A stretch of DNA of 64,000 nt from Agrostemma githago. Its lineage: Eukaryota > Streptophyta > Magnoliopsida > Caryophyllales > Caryophyllaceae. Under the pieces are notes generated by a model. That model saw nothing but the letters and a program-made list of their open reading frames with translations, was not told the DNA's origin and ran no database searches. Positions 41,397 to 53,579 of the stretch are shown here, piece by piece. The number at the start of each line of letters is the position of its first letter. Within the stretch, counting starts at the first letter, position 1. Location: assembly GCA_958450325.1 (NCBI GenBank), contig OY288243.1:62728606-62792605 (forward strand), read 5' to 3'. A program made the translations under genes and the position numbers.

Positions 41397-43567
41397 TACT
41401 TTTCATGGAATTGAATATTTTTTGTGGGTTTGTTCTCTCTTTTGGAGAGGTTCAAGAATTATGTGCAAGATCATGGGAGCAAAGAAATTTCTACGTATGG
41501 TGATACAATTGAGGTCAGATCTCGGTCTACTATTTGTCAAAATAGAGAAAGTTCATCCTTTTGAAGACTATATCATCAGATCCATAGATTCCTTCGCGAA
41601 AGGCTGTGTCAATCAACAGCGATATATAGAAGGTTATGTAGAAGTGTATTATTCGAATAACGATCTTTGTCTCAAGGATGTTCTTTATTTATGTTTTACA
41701 AATATGTATTCAGTTCAATTTGATATCGTTTGTAGATGCCGTATGGTTTATTATTATTGAAATTGATCTGCACTTCAAAAAAAAAAAATTGACTTCCCGT
41801 ATAAATATAGGAAGTTGTTTACCAACTCTCTCTTGATAATTTACAATTTTGATGAATTGACTTCCCACGTTGGTAACCAAACACTCTTTAGAACTTTTCA
41901 TGAATTAGAAAAGAAGCTTATTTTCCATGATTTTCTACTTCCAATGAATTTGCACTCCCGCAAGCAAACGAGTCATAGTTTACGTAAATTAGAGAACACA
42001 AATTATAGTAGTACACAATAGTCTCACAAATGTGTTAGTGTACAACATGTCAATTTGATGCCATATCCGGATGATCCAACTGATTAACCGCCATAATTAT
42101 ATATTTGGATGTCATTCATACATTCAATATTATTTCCTAAAAAAGTGGATCACGGAGCAATTGATTAACTACCATAGTTATATTCGCTCAAAAAAAAAAA
42201 ACTACCATAGTTATACGTTCAAATCCAAATGATACTTTTGTTTTTTCACACTTACCGATACACGTTTTATACCGTCAATATCTTTCGTTTTACATTAACA
42301 AAAATTATAAAAATTTGATGTTCTTAATCTACTCATAAAGACGAATCAAACAAAATCTCACAAGACTATATTTTTTCTTATAGACTTGTCGGGAATATTA
42401 ACGATTCTATTGGGTTGTGAATAGTGTTCAAAAGGGAAACATATCCTTTGAATTTGAAGAAGAAGTACTAATTGATTCTATTATTATCTCTAACAAGATA
42501 TTTTCCCCGAATTTTAGTATTCACATAACTTGTTTGAGTACCAAACAATTGGATCTAGACTTGTCTGAATTTTAGTAGGGTAGTGGTTTTTCCCAACGAC
42601 ACTTCATTCGATTCTAACGAAATTTTACTAATTTGTCCTTATCACACCGCCGGATTTGCGACCACCAATGTCTCCCCATCATTAACCACCAGGCAACACA
42701 CCGTCTCCCACCAATACTTTTTCTCCGGCACCACAGACTCGGAAAGTACCCCACCATAGATACTTCCTTAAATAGATTCCATTAGATTCTTGCAAAGAGT
42801 AACGCACACCCTCGATCACCGACCACCAAGCGCACCACCTCCGTCAGGACTAACCCACCACGCCTCCCACCCATTTCCCATAATCCAGAACCACCACCCA
42901 AAACCACCAGCAGTTCCACCTTGAACCACCCAACAATTTACCATAAATTAAAAATAATAATTAAACATTAAATTAAACCCTAAACCAAATAATTACTAAG
43001 TAGGTAAGTAAATCGATATTAGGGGAGGGAAACTGATTGTGGACATGTGCAGGCCTTACCCGTGGCCCCGTGGGTCAGGGACGTCGGAGGTGTGTCTGTT
43101 GGTGGGTTGTTTTTTTTTTCTTTTTTGAAAACTGATTATTAGTGGGAGAAAGAGGGAAAAAAATGAGAAGGGTAAATTTGAAAAAGTTGGGATAAATTTG
43201 TTAAGATTGAATAAAATATCGTTAGGAAAAAATAATTTCGTTTTAATATGCATTCGATTAAACAATTTAAACAAGATCATCTTATGTATTAAAAGTTATA
43301 TCGAACATTCTTATCACCTATGAATAATGCCCAAAATACAAACGTATGAAATTGATTGAAATGGAGGGAGTAAGATATAACCTCTAAGCCCAAAATATCA
43401 TCTCTAAATCATGTTAAAGAAGTGGCTCAGCTGCTCGACCAAAATAAAAAAGTAAATCACTAATTATCCTTTTTATGTTGCGTTTTTTCAAAATTACCCC
43501 CAAAAAATTTTTCCGCTAAATTTTACTCCTTAAACTTCACCAAAAATTAGATTTTGCCCCCAACCCC
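41397..43567. other. Intergenic DNA without a supported gene
   Basis: Contains an isolated 112-codon frame (41422-41760) that I do not recognise; it lacks domain motifs and neighbours. Imperfect inverted similarity between 41098-41190 and 41875-41970 (TTTGGTTGCC..TTATGAATT against GGTAACCAAACAC..CATGAATTAG) hints that the whole 41.1-42.0 kb stretch is an old hAT-like element containing the Stowaway. A CCACC-rich tract is at 42650-42930. Confidence 0.4.
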
Positions 43568-43574
43568 CACTACA

Positions 43575-43965
43575 AGAATAGAGCTCTCAGGCGTCCACAA
43601 ATGGCTTGCGTCAGTGGACACCATTTTGTGGCGAGCGTCCATAGTTGGACGCCAGAAAGTGGTAGCCACGAACGGTCGCCTATTTTTGAAGCGGGTGTCC
43701 ACTGTTGGACGCCAAAAACGGGCGTCCACACTGGCGGCTGACTGTGGACGCCAGTATGGCATCCGATAGTGGACGTCAGGCACCCCTGGATGGCGTCCAC
43801 TATCAAACACCACCTGCCCCATCTAGCGTCCGACTGTGGACGCCAGGTACCCTCGTATGGCGTCCACAGTCAGACGCCACCTGCCCTGAATATCTGCCGT
43901 TTTAGTCCATTTTCAGCTTCCAGTAGCGTCTAACATGGCGTCCGTTAGTGAATGTCATGTATGTT
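43575..43965. repeat. CACTA subterminal repeats
   Basis: Repeated GGCGTCCA and TGGACGCC in both orientations at intervals of about 20-40 bases (for example 43589, 43637, 43650, 43699, 43745, 43773, 43793, 43835, 43858, 43938). Such arrays bind the element's TNPA-type protein in En/Spm (family knowledge). The many small ORFs here are repeat artefacts. Confidence 0.85.
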
Positions 43966-44177
43966 GTTGCAAGGCCGTAAACATACGTTTGATGTCTAGC
44001 CAAAATCTACAAAATAAACATCCACAACTCTCAACCATCCACAATACTTCAACTTCATTCACTCTCAATCAACCATAACACTTCAACTCTCGACACATTT
44101 CTGCTAAAAAAACATTCATATAAAAAAGTTTTAACATACGGTTTGAAGGTACACATCCAAACTAGTTTGAAGATACA

Positions 44178-45617
44178 TCATCCATAAATCCGGTTACAAC
44201 ATAACAACAACAACCAATCAGCTAACTGGGAAGTTAGCTGACGCCCCAGAGTTCCCACCATCCCCGTTAAAGGGGTATCTGTCGTCGTTCGGAGGGCGTT
44301 GGTTGGGACCTTGGTTGCATGTAAACATGGCTTGAAACATGTCAATATGTTACGTTCTTGCATCTTCCTGATTTGCTCCTGCTGCGACGCCAACTGTTCC
44401 TTCATCTGCTCCTTTACCGGGTCCTGCTGAGATCCCGCGGGCGTGTACTCCATCTGTGTAGCGGTGGCGGAGGTGTGAAGTTCATCCCGTGCGCATTCCC
44501 GACACCGTACACATTCCCTTTCTTGTACCCCTCGACGACCCAGAAAAAAGTTTGATTCGGATCGGTTTGGGTGGGCTCAGAAGCGGTGTCGGTGTTCGCG
44601 TGCTCGATGTAGGCATCCTACATACACAACAATGATTTCAGTTTAGGTTATTAGATGAAACCATTAAAGATAGTTATCTACCACCTAAAGTAAGACAAAG
44701 TTGATTTATTTGAAATAGTTAGTACTCACCCAGATCGCCTGATCTTTCCTCGTGACAAATCGAGTCGTCCCTTCGTCATCGCTCTTCCCGTGCATGTCCA
44801 GGAACAGCTCGGGTGCGGTTGACATCTTCCCGGTTTCAGCTCGTATCTATTAAATGTATATGAACGCTAGGTGAATATTATGCGAACATAGTTTATGAGA
44901 ATTTAAGTAAAACTATGATATTAATAAAAATCATACTTGCATGGCACGACGGTAGGAAGACTGAGAACCCCAATGATGTGTCGGGTTCGCTTTCCCCTCC
45001 AATTCACAATTCTTCATCTTGTTCCTCTTTCCCCTTTCCGACCTAACCTTGAACTTCGGGCTGTCATGGTATGCGACCCACCTCTCCAACGCTGGCCCTG
45101 AAATATGAAGCTTGAACTCCGGCCTGTCATGGTATGCGACCACCTCTCCAACACTGGCCCTGAAATATGAAGTTACTAATATATTAGTTAATAAAAGATT
45201 GAAGTTAGATTGTTTGTTCCAACTGAGTACTATTAAAAACTACACCTGTAAGGTCTTTCAGCACAGTCCCCCACGTATGGCGTTTGTTCATCACGTCCGC
45301 GAAACGTCGTGTACACGTCTCGTTATACCTTTCCCATACCCTTCCTTCCAACTCCGATTTCCAAGAGAACTTCAACTACAAAACCAAGGCAAATTATTAA
45401 TTAGTAGCGAAAATATTTACAAAGTCTACATTGTAAAATAACAACTCGGTAAGTAAAACAACCAACGTACCCAGAAGTTGTTGAACCACCACTGTCGTAC
45501 GTCTTGTGGCACCATAGTCCAACACGCACACCCCTGCCCTCTATTGACCATATAGCTGTTAGTACAACCTATGGTCACTTGTTCATGCAAAAACCTGCAC
45601 CGTGCCGAGAATCACAT
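44178..45617 (-). pseudogene. CACTA-encoded gene, 3' exons (Ptta/En/Spm TNPA-like)
   Basis: Five minus-strand exons with consensus splice sites: 45617-45471 (VPQDVRQWWFNNFW), 45375-45246 (WKSELEGRVWERYNETCTRR), 45159-44937 (YHDSPKFKVRSERGKRNKMK and PTHHWGSQSSYRRAM), 44846-44730 (TAPELFLDMHGKSDDEGTTR) and 44617 leftwards (YKKGNVYGVGNAHGMNFTPP). These are typical of plant Ptta/En/Spm proteins, which bind element ends. A frame change near 44460-44490 separates the last domain from a coiled coil (QMKEQLASQQEQIRKMQE). Exon 3 has an internal ~60-base duplication around 45064-45165. The 5' part is missing because of element III. Confidence 0.75.
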
Positions 45618-48170
45618 TGTGGACATGACATAGGTCCACCCCGACGCGGCCACGCGCGGGTTTGGGGAGGCGAATGAATCTTCATTTGAGAATGGATCGA
45701 ATTGAAATTTAAATCAAAGTTGGAGTCGCCACCGAACTTTGTGGGAGTTCGGGCCCGTTCGAACCCACTCTATGTCGTAGTGGGCCGTGTACAAAATACG
45801 GCCCATTTCCGATGTCAGAGTTTATTGGGTTCGTCCCTTTGCATTTGATACCGATACCGATGTTATCGGATATCGTGTATTGAATGACTCTCGTTGCCAA
45901 TGGTTTCGGACATCCGGAAACCGAAGTTCTGAGTAAGGGGTTAGGGTACGTGTTGGGAAGCCCACGAAGGACACCCAACCCCGCCCGCACATTAGCGGCC
46001 TCTACTATGATATCGTTTGACTTTCTAATACGCGCGTTAGTTGAACGGGAAAATGATATGCAAACATTGTTTTCTCTAAACATGTGAATAATGGAATGGG
46101 TTGCTAAGTCGACTTAATGCATGAAAATTAAGTCAAAGTAGAATTTAGCATGTGAGATTCGTTTTAGTACAATAAAACAAACGATGAAAAAAAAAAGACT
46201 TTGCTACAAAGAATGAACAAACGAGTTAGTATCGATTTGTGAATAAAAGACGTGAATATGATAATATGCATGATTATGAAAAAGGATTTTATGATACGTG
46301 ATGGATTAAACACGTGTAGACCGAGGTCGAAAAATATTTGTCGAAATCTGAAAATATTATTAAAAAGACGCTGTTTTGCCTAAAAAACGTTGTTCGAAAA
46401 AATAATAAAAAACAAAAATCGCGCCGCGTTTCAGCCGGCCGTGCGACTCGCCCGGGGTGCGCGCGACTCGTGCCCCGGCCTGTTTCCGAAGTCGATCTTT
46501 TGAAAATTGATGATTTTATTAAATCGCGTACAAATATCGCATAATTCGTACTCGATTCAATATTTTCGATATTCGTTATATTCGATATTCGATTATAAAA
46601 TCGATATCAAACATGCGGAATAATTTTGGAGAAGATGAAAAGAAAAGGTTTTGATAAATCGTTTTGTAGAATTAGAAAAATGATACTTAAGGAAAAAAAG
46701 TAGAGAAAACGAAGAAAGGGACCGCGGATTCCAAGCTCCCGCGCGAGTCGCCTGGGAGGGGCGCGACTCGCGTGGGCTGCTGTCTCGATCCGTTTATTTT
46801 TGAAAATCGTTGATTTCGATAAATCGCGTACAAATATGAATTAATTTATACTCGATTTATACTTTCGATGTTCATCGTATTTGATATTCGATTATGAAAT
46901 CGATATCGAATATTCGGAATGACTTTTAGAAAAAAAGTTTTATAAAATTGTTTTGAAAAAGAATTTGAACGAAAAGAAAAGAATATTAGTTCTCTCCGCG
47001 TTAAAATCGTCGTATTTTTTAAAAAGAAGATGTAACGATTTTTTTAGCATCGGCGAGATTTAATTTAGTTCTTGTTAGATACGATATTCGATTAGAGAAT
47101 CGATATCGTATTTTAAGAACGTTTATATATGAAAATAATTTTGTAGTATCGATATTAGAAATAAATAAAAAAAATGCGACAAACGACCCGTAAGACAAAA
47201 ATCGACTGACGATGAAAAAAAGAAGAAAAGACGAGAAAAAGACGAGAAGGAGAAGAAGAGAGAAAGGAGAAGTCGGGTTTGATTTTACACCCTCAAACTA
47301 CATGCTTTGTTTACTCGGATCGGGGCTCGTCGGAATGTGGCTAAGGCACGGGAGCATCGAGTTAATGTCGGTGAGTTATGGTGGTTTTTTGGTTCGGACG
47401 TGTAAAAAGGGTATCGGGTCTAAGGGCCGGTTCGTTCGGGTCTCGGATGCACTATCGGTTTCTCGATGCTAAGTGTAAGGAGTCTCGAGGTGTATAATTA
47501 TTTATGAATGTCGATGTGTATGAATAAGAAAGTTGATGTGAAGTTGTTGTATGATATCTGATTGATGTGTATGGTGTGTGCAAGGGGCCTATTTATTGGA
47601 AAATTCCCAACCTTGGCTAGGAGAAGTGTTTGGGTGAGAACTAACGCTTAGGATAGGAAACGTAAGAGGCTGAGAAGAACGAAAATTCTGTTTACTTGGT
47701 GAAGAAGCAAGGAACTCGGCTGAAAATAGGCTGCCCGGTCGAGTGTTTGATTCGGTATTCGGATAGAATTCCTATTTGAGATCGAATTCTATCCTTAAAT
47801 GAAATTGTTTAATATTTTGTGTAGCTGATTTTTTGTAGCGTTTGAGCTCGAATCAGTCACGTGGGGTGACACGGCTGACTCGTGAGTCTCGAAAATATCT
47901 TTGACCGGGTTTTGACTAGGTCGCTAAAAGACGGTTTTGCCCCTGGTGTCGGATTCGACCCAAATTAGTCTTATTTGACTTGAAATGACCCCCTGGGCCT
48001 GAATTTGAGGTCGTTTTTGCGATATTTGTACTCCGTGAAAAGCCCAAGCCAAATGCCAATGATTTTGAGCCCGTTTTCGAGTATATTAAAGCATGTTTGC
48101 ATCCTATCATCATCGGGTGTTTGTCGGAAACTGCTATAGACATCTGGCGGTCAAAATGTGGGTGTCTACA
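45618..48170 (-). repeat. Element III 3' LTR (2553 bp)
   Basis: Plus orientation starts TGTGGACATGACATAGG and ends GGTGTCTACA, the reverse of the element II LTR ends. It contains the conserved block (about 45690-46085), GC-rich inverted repeats (about 46430-46480 and 46735-46775), and an ATAAATAG core-promoter-like box near 47588-47597 (minus). The ORF at 46083-45709 belongs to the conserved block. The Arg/Lys-rich ORF at 47212 is low-complexity. Confidence 0.93.
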
Positions 48171-48184
48171 GAGCCCCCACTCTG
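48171..48184 (-). other. Element III polypurine tract
   Basis: GAGCCCCCACTCTG in plus orientation, the exact reverse of the element II tract, abutting the LTR. Confidence 0.85.
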
Positions 48185-50791
48185 ACTGAGGCTTGGACAA
48201 GGCGAAAGTCAGAGTAGCTACCAGGCCAATCAAAGATTAAGATTTGGCAAACTTCCGGTCGGGTCGTTTATAGTTTAGTAGACTTGCGTAAAAGGGCTCG
48301 CCAGCCATAAGTTGGAAATCATACCTGAGCTGATGATGCTAACTCCGTGGGGAATCGGACTTGTCGTATAAGTCTTGGGTGCGCCTATGTATGGGCTCAT
48401 CCCGTTAAATGCCGCTGGGGAGTTTTAGCGAGGAGTCTTCCTTCTCGAGTCTGGGTGTACCTGTATGATGCCGAAACATAGCAATTCGTATGTAACATTT
48501 AGGCGAAACACCGACTCACACTGGGGAAGTAGAACTTGATGTTCCTTTGGGAAGCACAAGCTAGTACCTGAAACATTAGATATGTAGGCAGAAATAGCAA
48601 ATATAGGAGATAGCAAGATAGCATACAGGAAATGCATTTAGCATCTATAGACTGACTTGCGCTGGGGAAAACGATTTTTGCTTCATTTTGAAATCCAAGT
48701 CCTGAAAGCAACTCATGTGCTAGGAGATAGGTTTTCAAAATTGAAAGAGGTAGAAATAAATTCGCAGTTTTAAATAGACTGAAATTTGACCTTGCCGAAA
48801 AGGATTTTCTCAAATGGCTAAGTTTTGCGAATTTTAAAAAGAGGATTTGAAGAGAGAGGGCTACTGGCAGACTTGACTCTGGACGCGACAGGACGAGTTG
48901 ACAGACACGAACTGGACTCTCTAAGGGTTGGACCGTGACTCGATAGGGAGGTGGGCCGCCTAAAAAAGACAAGACTCTTGGGTTGCGTTATTCCGTAGCC
49001 TAGGCGAGTGACAACGTGGTCGAATCCTCGGAATGGGAAAGATGTGCTATAGGGGGGATTGCAGTAGTCTGTAATGAGACTGTTGTAGTCTAGTGCTCTT
49101 TCGGATCTTTTTTTTGGTTTTGGGGCATACTCCCAAAGTGGATGTCGCTTGGAGTCCTGACTGATTCTCGTCTTCGACTGAGCCGAGTACTAGGACACAC
49201 TGTAGAAAGGTGGCTAGTTTTTTTGAAAATTTGGATTTTGTGAGTAGATGGAGGTTTTCTGCCTAAGAGAAGCCCCCAGGACGACAAAGCTAGCTGTTGA
49301 GAACATGACAGTGTCGTGACCGGAATGATGGTGCTTTTTGAATGTGTGTCAATGTGGGTGGTTGTGCCTCTGTTGAAAGGCTGCCTACATATTCACGTGT
49401 AGTGAAATCAAACCAAGCTGTAGTTGAGTGGATTATAGTGCCTAGTTTATTAGGGCTTTGTGTGTAACTAGCCATAGCGATGGTGTAGGCTAGGTGCATT
49501 CCCAATGATGTCTTGATCAAGGGGATAGACTAGTTAGGATGTTGATCCTGTGACTGTGAGCATTCTCCGGGATAGCCCCCAGAGGTGGTGTGAACTATTT
49601 GGGCATGTTCTATGCCGATCGCAAGTTGAGTTCCCGTGTTCGGGGTTGGTAACTGGTTTGAATGAGAAGAATTGGGGTGGGATTTTAACGAGTTCTGCTC
49701 TCGGAGATTTTAACGAGTTCTGTTCTCGGGGATTTGATGAGTTTTGCTCTCGGGGATTTTAACGAGTTTTGCTCTCGGGGGTTTTAACGAGTTTTGCTCT
49801 CAGGGATTTTAACGAGTTTTGCTCTCGGGGATTTTAACGAGTTTTGCTCTCAGATTTGCGTATGGTGATTGTGAATTCTGTTATGTAAAAGGGAAGTCGA
49901 GTAGAATGGCTCGAAATTTGATCGGGATAGGTTTTGATAATGCGAGATCTGATTTCCATGTCTGGCCCTAATGGTTAGGGGTATCCTATGGAGCTTGAAT
50001 CCTCAAAATTCCGGGCTGTCTCTAGCCTGGGTCTCGGGAAGGTCTTGAGGGTTGTAATGTGGGAAGGCTAAATGTGGTGTTAGTTGACCAGCTCGATTAT
50101 CTCTCCCTTATTTGATGGTATGAGTATTGATAATTTTGAATTGACCGTTTCACTTGAGTTGACCGTTAACTACGGTCATGGGTTTTTTTGGATATTTTTT
50201 AGTTGGTTGACTTCTTAGCCCCGGTCATGGGATTCTTCATTTGGATTGACCGCTTAACCTCGGTCATGGGTGCCTCTTTTTTTTTATAATGGCCTGCTTT
50301 TTTGTTTTGGCCTTTTGCCTTTTCTTGTATTGGACTTTTGATTTTTTTTGTCCAGCTTTTTTCCTTTTTTTTTGTTGGTCAGACTAACACCTAAGGTAGG
50401 GATTGGTCAGTATTATTGGATGGGTGTTTATTGTGGGAAATGGGCTTGCCTCCTGTCTTGAACCCAAACTAGGAGACTACCTAGATTTGTCATAGGATTC
50501 GATACCGCTCCTGCTAAGTGTAGTTTTGTGGCTTTCTATGTCAGACATGGAACAGGTAAAGGAAAACACAGGTCTCGATTCCCTGCAGTCATTATAGATG
50601 TGCCTATAATAGTCACGTGTATGCGCTCACAGTGTATGACGGCGTTCATCATGTTCTCGGAAACACATAAGGAAAGTATATATGAGAAATAGAAAAGCTG
50701 ATTTTATTGAACTTTGAAAAAGAGGACAGAATACAATTGACTCTGACTATGACTTTGAAGTTGAAATAAATAGTATATCCTAGACTCGGAC
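48185..50791 (-). other. Element III 3' internal region without a gene
   Basis: About 2.6 kb. 48185-48300 matches the pre-tract region of element II. The post-pol block (TTTGATTTCACTAC, TGTAGGCAGCCTTTCAACAG on the minus strand) is at about 49440-49366. A 25-bp tandem repeat is at 49681-49853. TTGACCG..GGTCATGGG motifs recur at 50142-50270. A Glu-Ser-coding GAGTC remnant is at 50775-50812. I find no intact antisense gene; the 157-codon frame at 48972 has no recognisable domain. Confidence 0.6.
49681..49853. repeat. 25-bp tandem repeat (about 7 copies)
   Basis: Unit GATTTTAACGAGTTTTGCTC plus TCGGG, with starts near 49681, 49706, 49731, 49755, 49780, 49805 and 49830. Copies differ at one to three positions. 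Not seen in elements II or IV within the window. Confidence 0.92.
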
Positions 50792-51481
50792 TCAGACTTG
50801 GACTTGAATCAAATCCGGACTCTTGGATGCATGAGAGGTATATTGGATGCTTTGGTCATCGGGCCTTGTATAGTCCATGAGGGGCTTTGCAAGTGACAAT
50901 GTTTCCAAAACGAGAGTCTTCCAGGCATCAAGGAAGTCTTGAATAAGGTGTTTCAGCTTCCAGCACTGTTCTGTATCGTGTCCCCTCCCTTTGTGGAATT
51001 TGCAGTAATGCTCGGCGTTCCATGCTTTGGAGCGTTTTTCCAAAGGTGGGTCGGTTGTTGGGCCTATAGGTAGTATTAGGCCCTTCGGAACCAACCTCTG
51101 GAAAGCGACGGTGTAGGACATATCCAAGTGGGTAAATGTCCTTTCCTTTGACTGGTTCTTGATTTTTGGAGAGGTGACTTGAGGGTTACCTCTCTCGGCC
51201 TTGCCATCTTGAGGATACCGGACAGTTTCGTAAGAGTGTTCACCCTTTAGATGGCTCAGTTGGGTGATAGGCTGTCTTACCCGCTCTAGTTGTGTTAGAC
51301 GGGCTCGGGTTCTTACAAGGTCTTCTTCGATGGTGGTCACCCTGGCATTTAGGTTATCTAGGGCGGTATTGATTTTTGAAAAGATATTGTTAATGGAGCA
51401 AGATAGCATAAGCATGCTTCCTTGGATATCCCCTTTCTCGACGGTGCGAGATTTGTTGTGGTTTGGTAGTGTCTCGTTCAT
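50792..51481 (-). pseudogene. Element III shortened gag lacking capsid
   Basis: A 229-codon frame. The first 90 residues are coiled-coil-like (NNIFSKINTALDNLNARVTT, DLVRTRARLTQLERV), comparable with the gag N-terminus of II and IV. It then jumps to the pre-nucleocapsid region (AFQRLVPKGLILPIGPTTDP) and the zinc-knuckle-like CKFHKGRGHDTEQCWKLKHL. The whole capsid fold (about 140 residues in II) is missing. After DFLDAWKT the sequence diverges and reaches the Glu-Ser remnant, so protease and pol are deleted. It could be a non-autonomous element's open frame or a decayed product; the frame itself is open. Confidence 0.75.
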
Positions 51482-53559
51482 AGGGTCCCTGATCGGAAGA
51501 AACGACAGGTGTTAGAACTCGCCTAAGCTTGGTTTTGCGCAAATGCAAGAGAGAGAGAGTCAAACTAGGTACGGCCCGGGGGCGGGAATGACTAAGATTC
51601 TATGACCGGGCTACTTAAACGTTAATCCAGACAAAGTAACGACTGTGACCTAGACTCGACCACGAGACTCGAGCTGTACAAGGATAAGTCCGAAAATGGG
51701 GCGACCGTATTTGACCATGCCGCGTGCTTGGACCAACCGTGGTGACCTAACCCTAGGTGACCCGAGTATTCGTAGCGTGGGTACGACTCGAAGAAGGCAT
51801 CATAAGGACGCTGGTGTAGGATGAACGTAGGGTACTCTCTAGGGTAACCGTGGTTGACTGCTCGGGTGGAGGACAGCCCCCTGAGTAAGGCTAGAGACTC
51901 AGATGGTGTGACATCTAAGTGGCTCGAAAGTGGGATACGTGAGACAACATGTGCAAGATATGACCCTTAGAGCAACCGTGATTGATCGCTCTGCTGAAGG
52001 GTAGCCCCCGAGTGGGGAAAAGCCTGAAAAGGAAATGACTCGGAAAGGACACCTAGTCGGGTGACTCGTGAAAGGTGGGTCTCCTTTAGGATCCAGCTGT
52101 GTGGGCTGGGCCCTGTTTGAAAGGAGGTTTACGTGAGACATTCCCCAGACTTTGGACTCGATAATTGTGTAGACGGGCCAACCTTCGTAGGAGTATGTCC
52201 TACGTAGGTGAGCTTTGCTTTAATCAAATAAGGCGGACTGAGATAGGGAGCAAACTCGTGATATAAGATCGACGGAGTTTCTACGCTAAAGACTTTGACG
52301 ACTTATGACACAACCCGACACTGCTAAATACGGGAAGTCCTAAGAAGAGGAAGGTTTTGAAAAAGGGATTTTTTTTGGAACATTCGAGAAGTCTCGGTGG
52401 ATGGCCCAATTTTTTTGAAAAAACGGAAAAGTGCATCGGGCCACAATTTTGAAAGTTCGAAAAAAAAAATCGAGTTTTGAAATGGGCAGAATACCGGCTG
52501 GAAAATAGGCTACTTTGAGTCAAATCGTAAATCCTAATTTCGGTAGCATTCCGGGGTTTTGAAAAGTTGAATATTTGGAATTTTGAAATTTGGGTATCGA
52601 AATGAATTTCCGACAATTTGAAAATTGAAGATGAGATCCCGAAGATTTGAAAATCGAAAACGGCATCTCGAAGATTTGAAAATTGAAACTGGTATCTCGA
52701 AAATTGTGAAAATCGAAACTGGCATCTCGAAAATTTTAAAATCGAAATTGAATCTTGAAAATTCGAAAATCGAATGGTGGATCGGAAATTCGAATTTTGA
52801 AATGGGCAGCATGCCGGCTAGAAAATAAGCGTGTTTTGAGTCAAATCTTAAGTCTAAATTTCGGCAGCTTTCCGATTTTTTAAAATTTGAATATTTTCGA
52901 AAAGATGCATTTTTGGAATTTCGGAATTTTGAATATCGAAGATGAATTTCCGAAAATTTGAAAATCGAAAACAGGATCCCGACTTTTAAAATTGGCGAAA
53001 ATGTCATCGGGCCCGAATTTTTGAAAAGTTGAATTTTTTTTGAATTTTTGAAATGGATAGCATACCGGCTAAAAATAGGCTATTTTGAGCAAAATCATAA
53101 GTCCTAAATTCGGTATGCTTCCCGGGTTTTGAAATTGGATATTTTGAAAAGGATTCTATTTTTGAAAATGACGTTTTTTGAAAAACGACTTGTAAATCAA
53201 GCAGCACGTAGTCATGGAAGCAGTATAACGACGCCATGTATGCTCTAATTCTAAGTCTCGGTCAGTCTGTAAGGGTCTATACCAGTGTACATAGTCTATC
53301 GAGAATCGGGGCGGACTTCCTAAGTCGAGTTGAGCTTAGAACATGCCGTAAAACCCATACGAATCGGCTACGGACACCTTTGACATATCCAATTTGGACT
53401 ATATCAATAGTATAGTGGGACGTCGGTCACCAGTACCATCCCGGGAAAATATGGGGTTATGCATGAACCGTAAAACTAAAACGCGTATTGTACTAGTCAA
53501 ACGATTTCTATTCGAGTCTCACCCTGAGGATGCCGATGGTAAGTCACACATCAGTTAAT
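51482..53559 (-). other. Element III leader with local amplification
   Basis: No gene. The block with ATACCGGCT.GAAAATAGGC and TTTTGAGTCAAATC, single in II (about 13070) and IV (about 56785), occurs here three times (about 52480-52560, 52795-52880, 53050-53130). Between them ~35-base imperfect repeats of the GAAAATCGAAA..CATCTCGAA type run from about 52610 to 52790. Confidence 0.7.
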
Positions 53560-53576
53560 CCCCATCGGAGTCGCCA
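53560..53576 (-). other. Element III primer binding site
   Basis: Minus-strand TGGCGACTCCGATGGGG, one base different from the element II tRNA-Arg-type site, 3 bases inside the LTR. Confidence 0.8.
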
Positions 53577-53579
53577 AAT

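Larger units (their letters stand above)
43568..45617 (-). mobile_element. CACTA (En/Spm) transposon, truncated by element III
   Basis: Starts CACTACAAGAA at 43568, the diagnostic CACTA terminus, followed by about 380 bases of subterminal repeats and then a multi-exon gene on the minus strand. The sequence stops abruptly at 45617 where the element III LTR begins, so the rest should lie right of the window beyond elements III and IV. The base trio before the end is CCC; the partner duplication is not visible. Confidence 0.85.

Noticed and set aside
41422..41760. 112-codon ORF between MITEs
   Set aside because: No recognisable domain. A faint resemblance to a copia-type 'LKDVLY' segment is too short to support a call.
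43547..43905. Overlapping ORFs of 65-90 codons on both strands
   Set aside because: They lie in the CACTA subterminal repeats and reflect the repeated GGCGTCCA/TGGACGCC motifs.
47212..47472. 86-codon Arg/Lys-rich ORF
   Set aside because: A purine-rich low-complexity start within the element III LTR; not kept in the element II LTR as protein.
48499..48972. 157-codon ORF in element III as an antisense or accessory gene
   Set aside because: Hydrophobic low-complexity translation, no similarity to the element I or II antisense proteins, and not in the expected strand relation.
49681..49853. CRISPR-like array
   Set aside because: Units are contiguous 25-mers without unique spacers, inside a plant retrotransposon.
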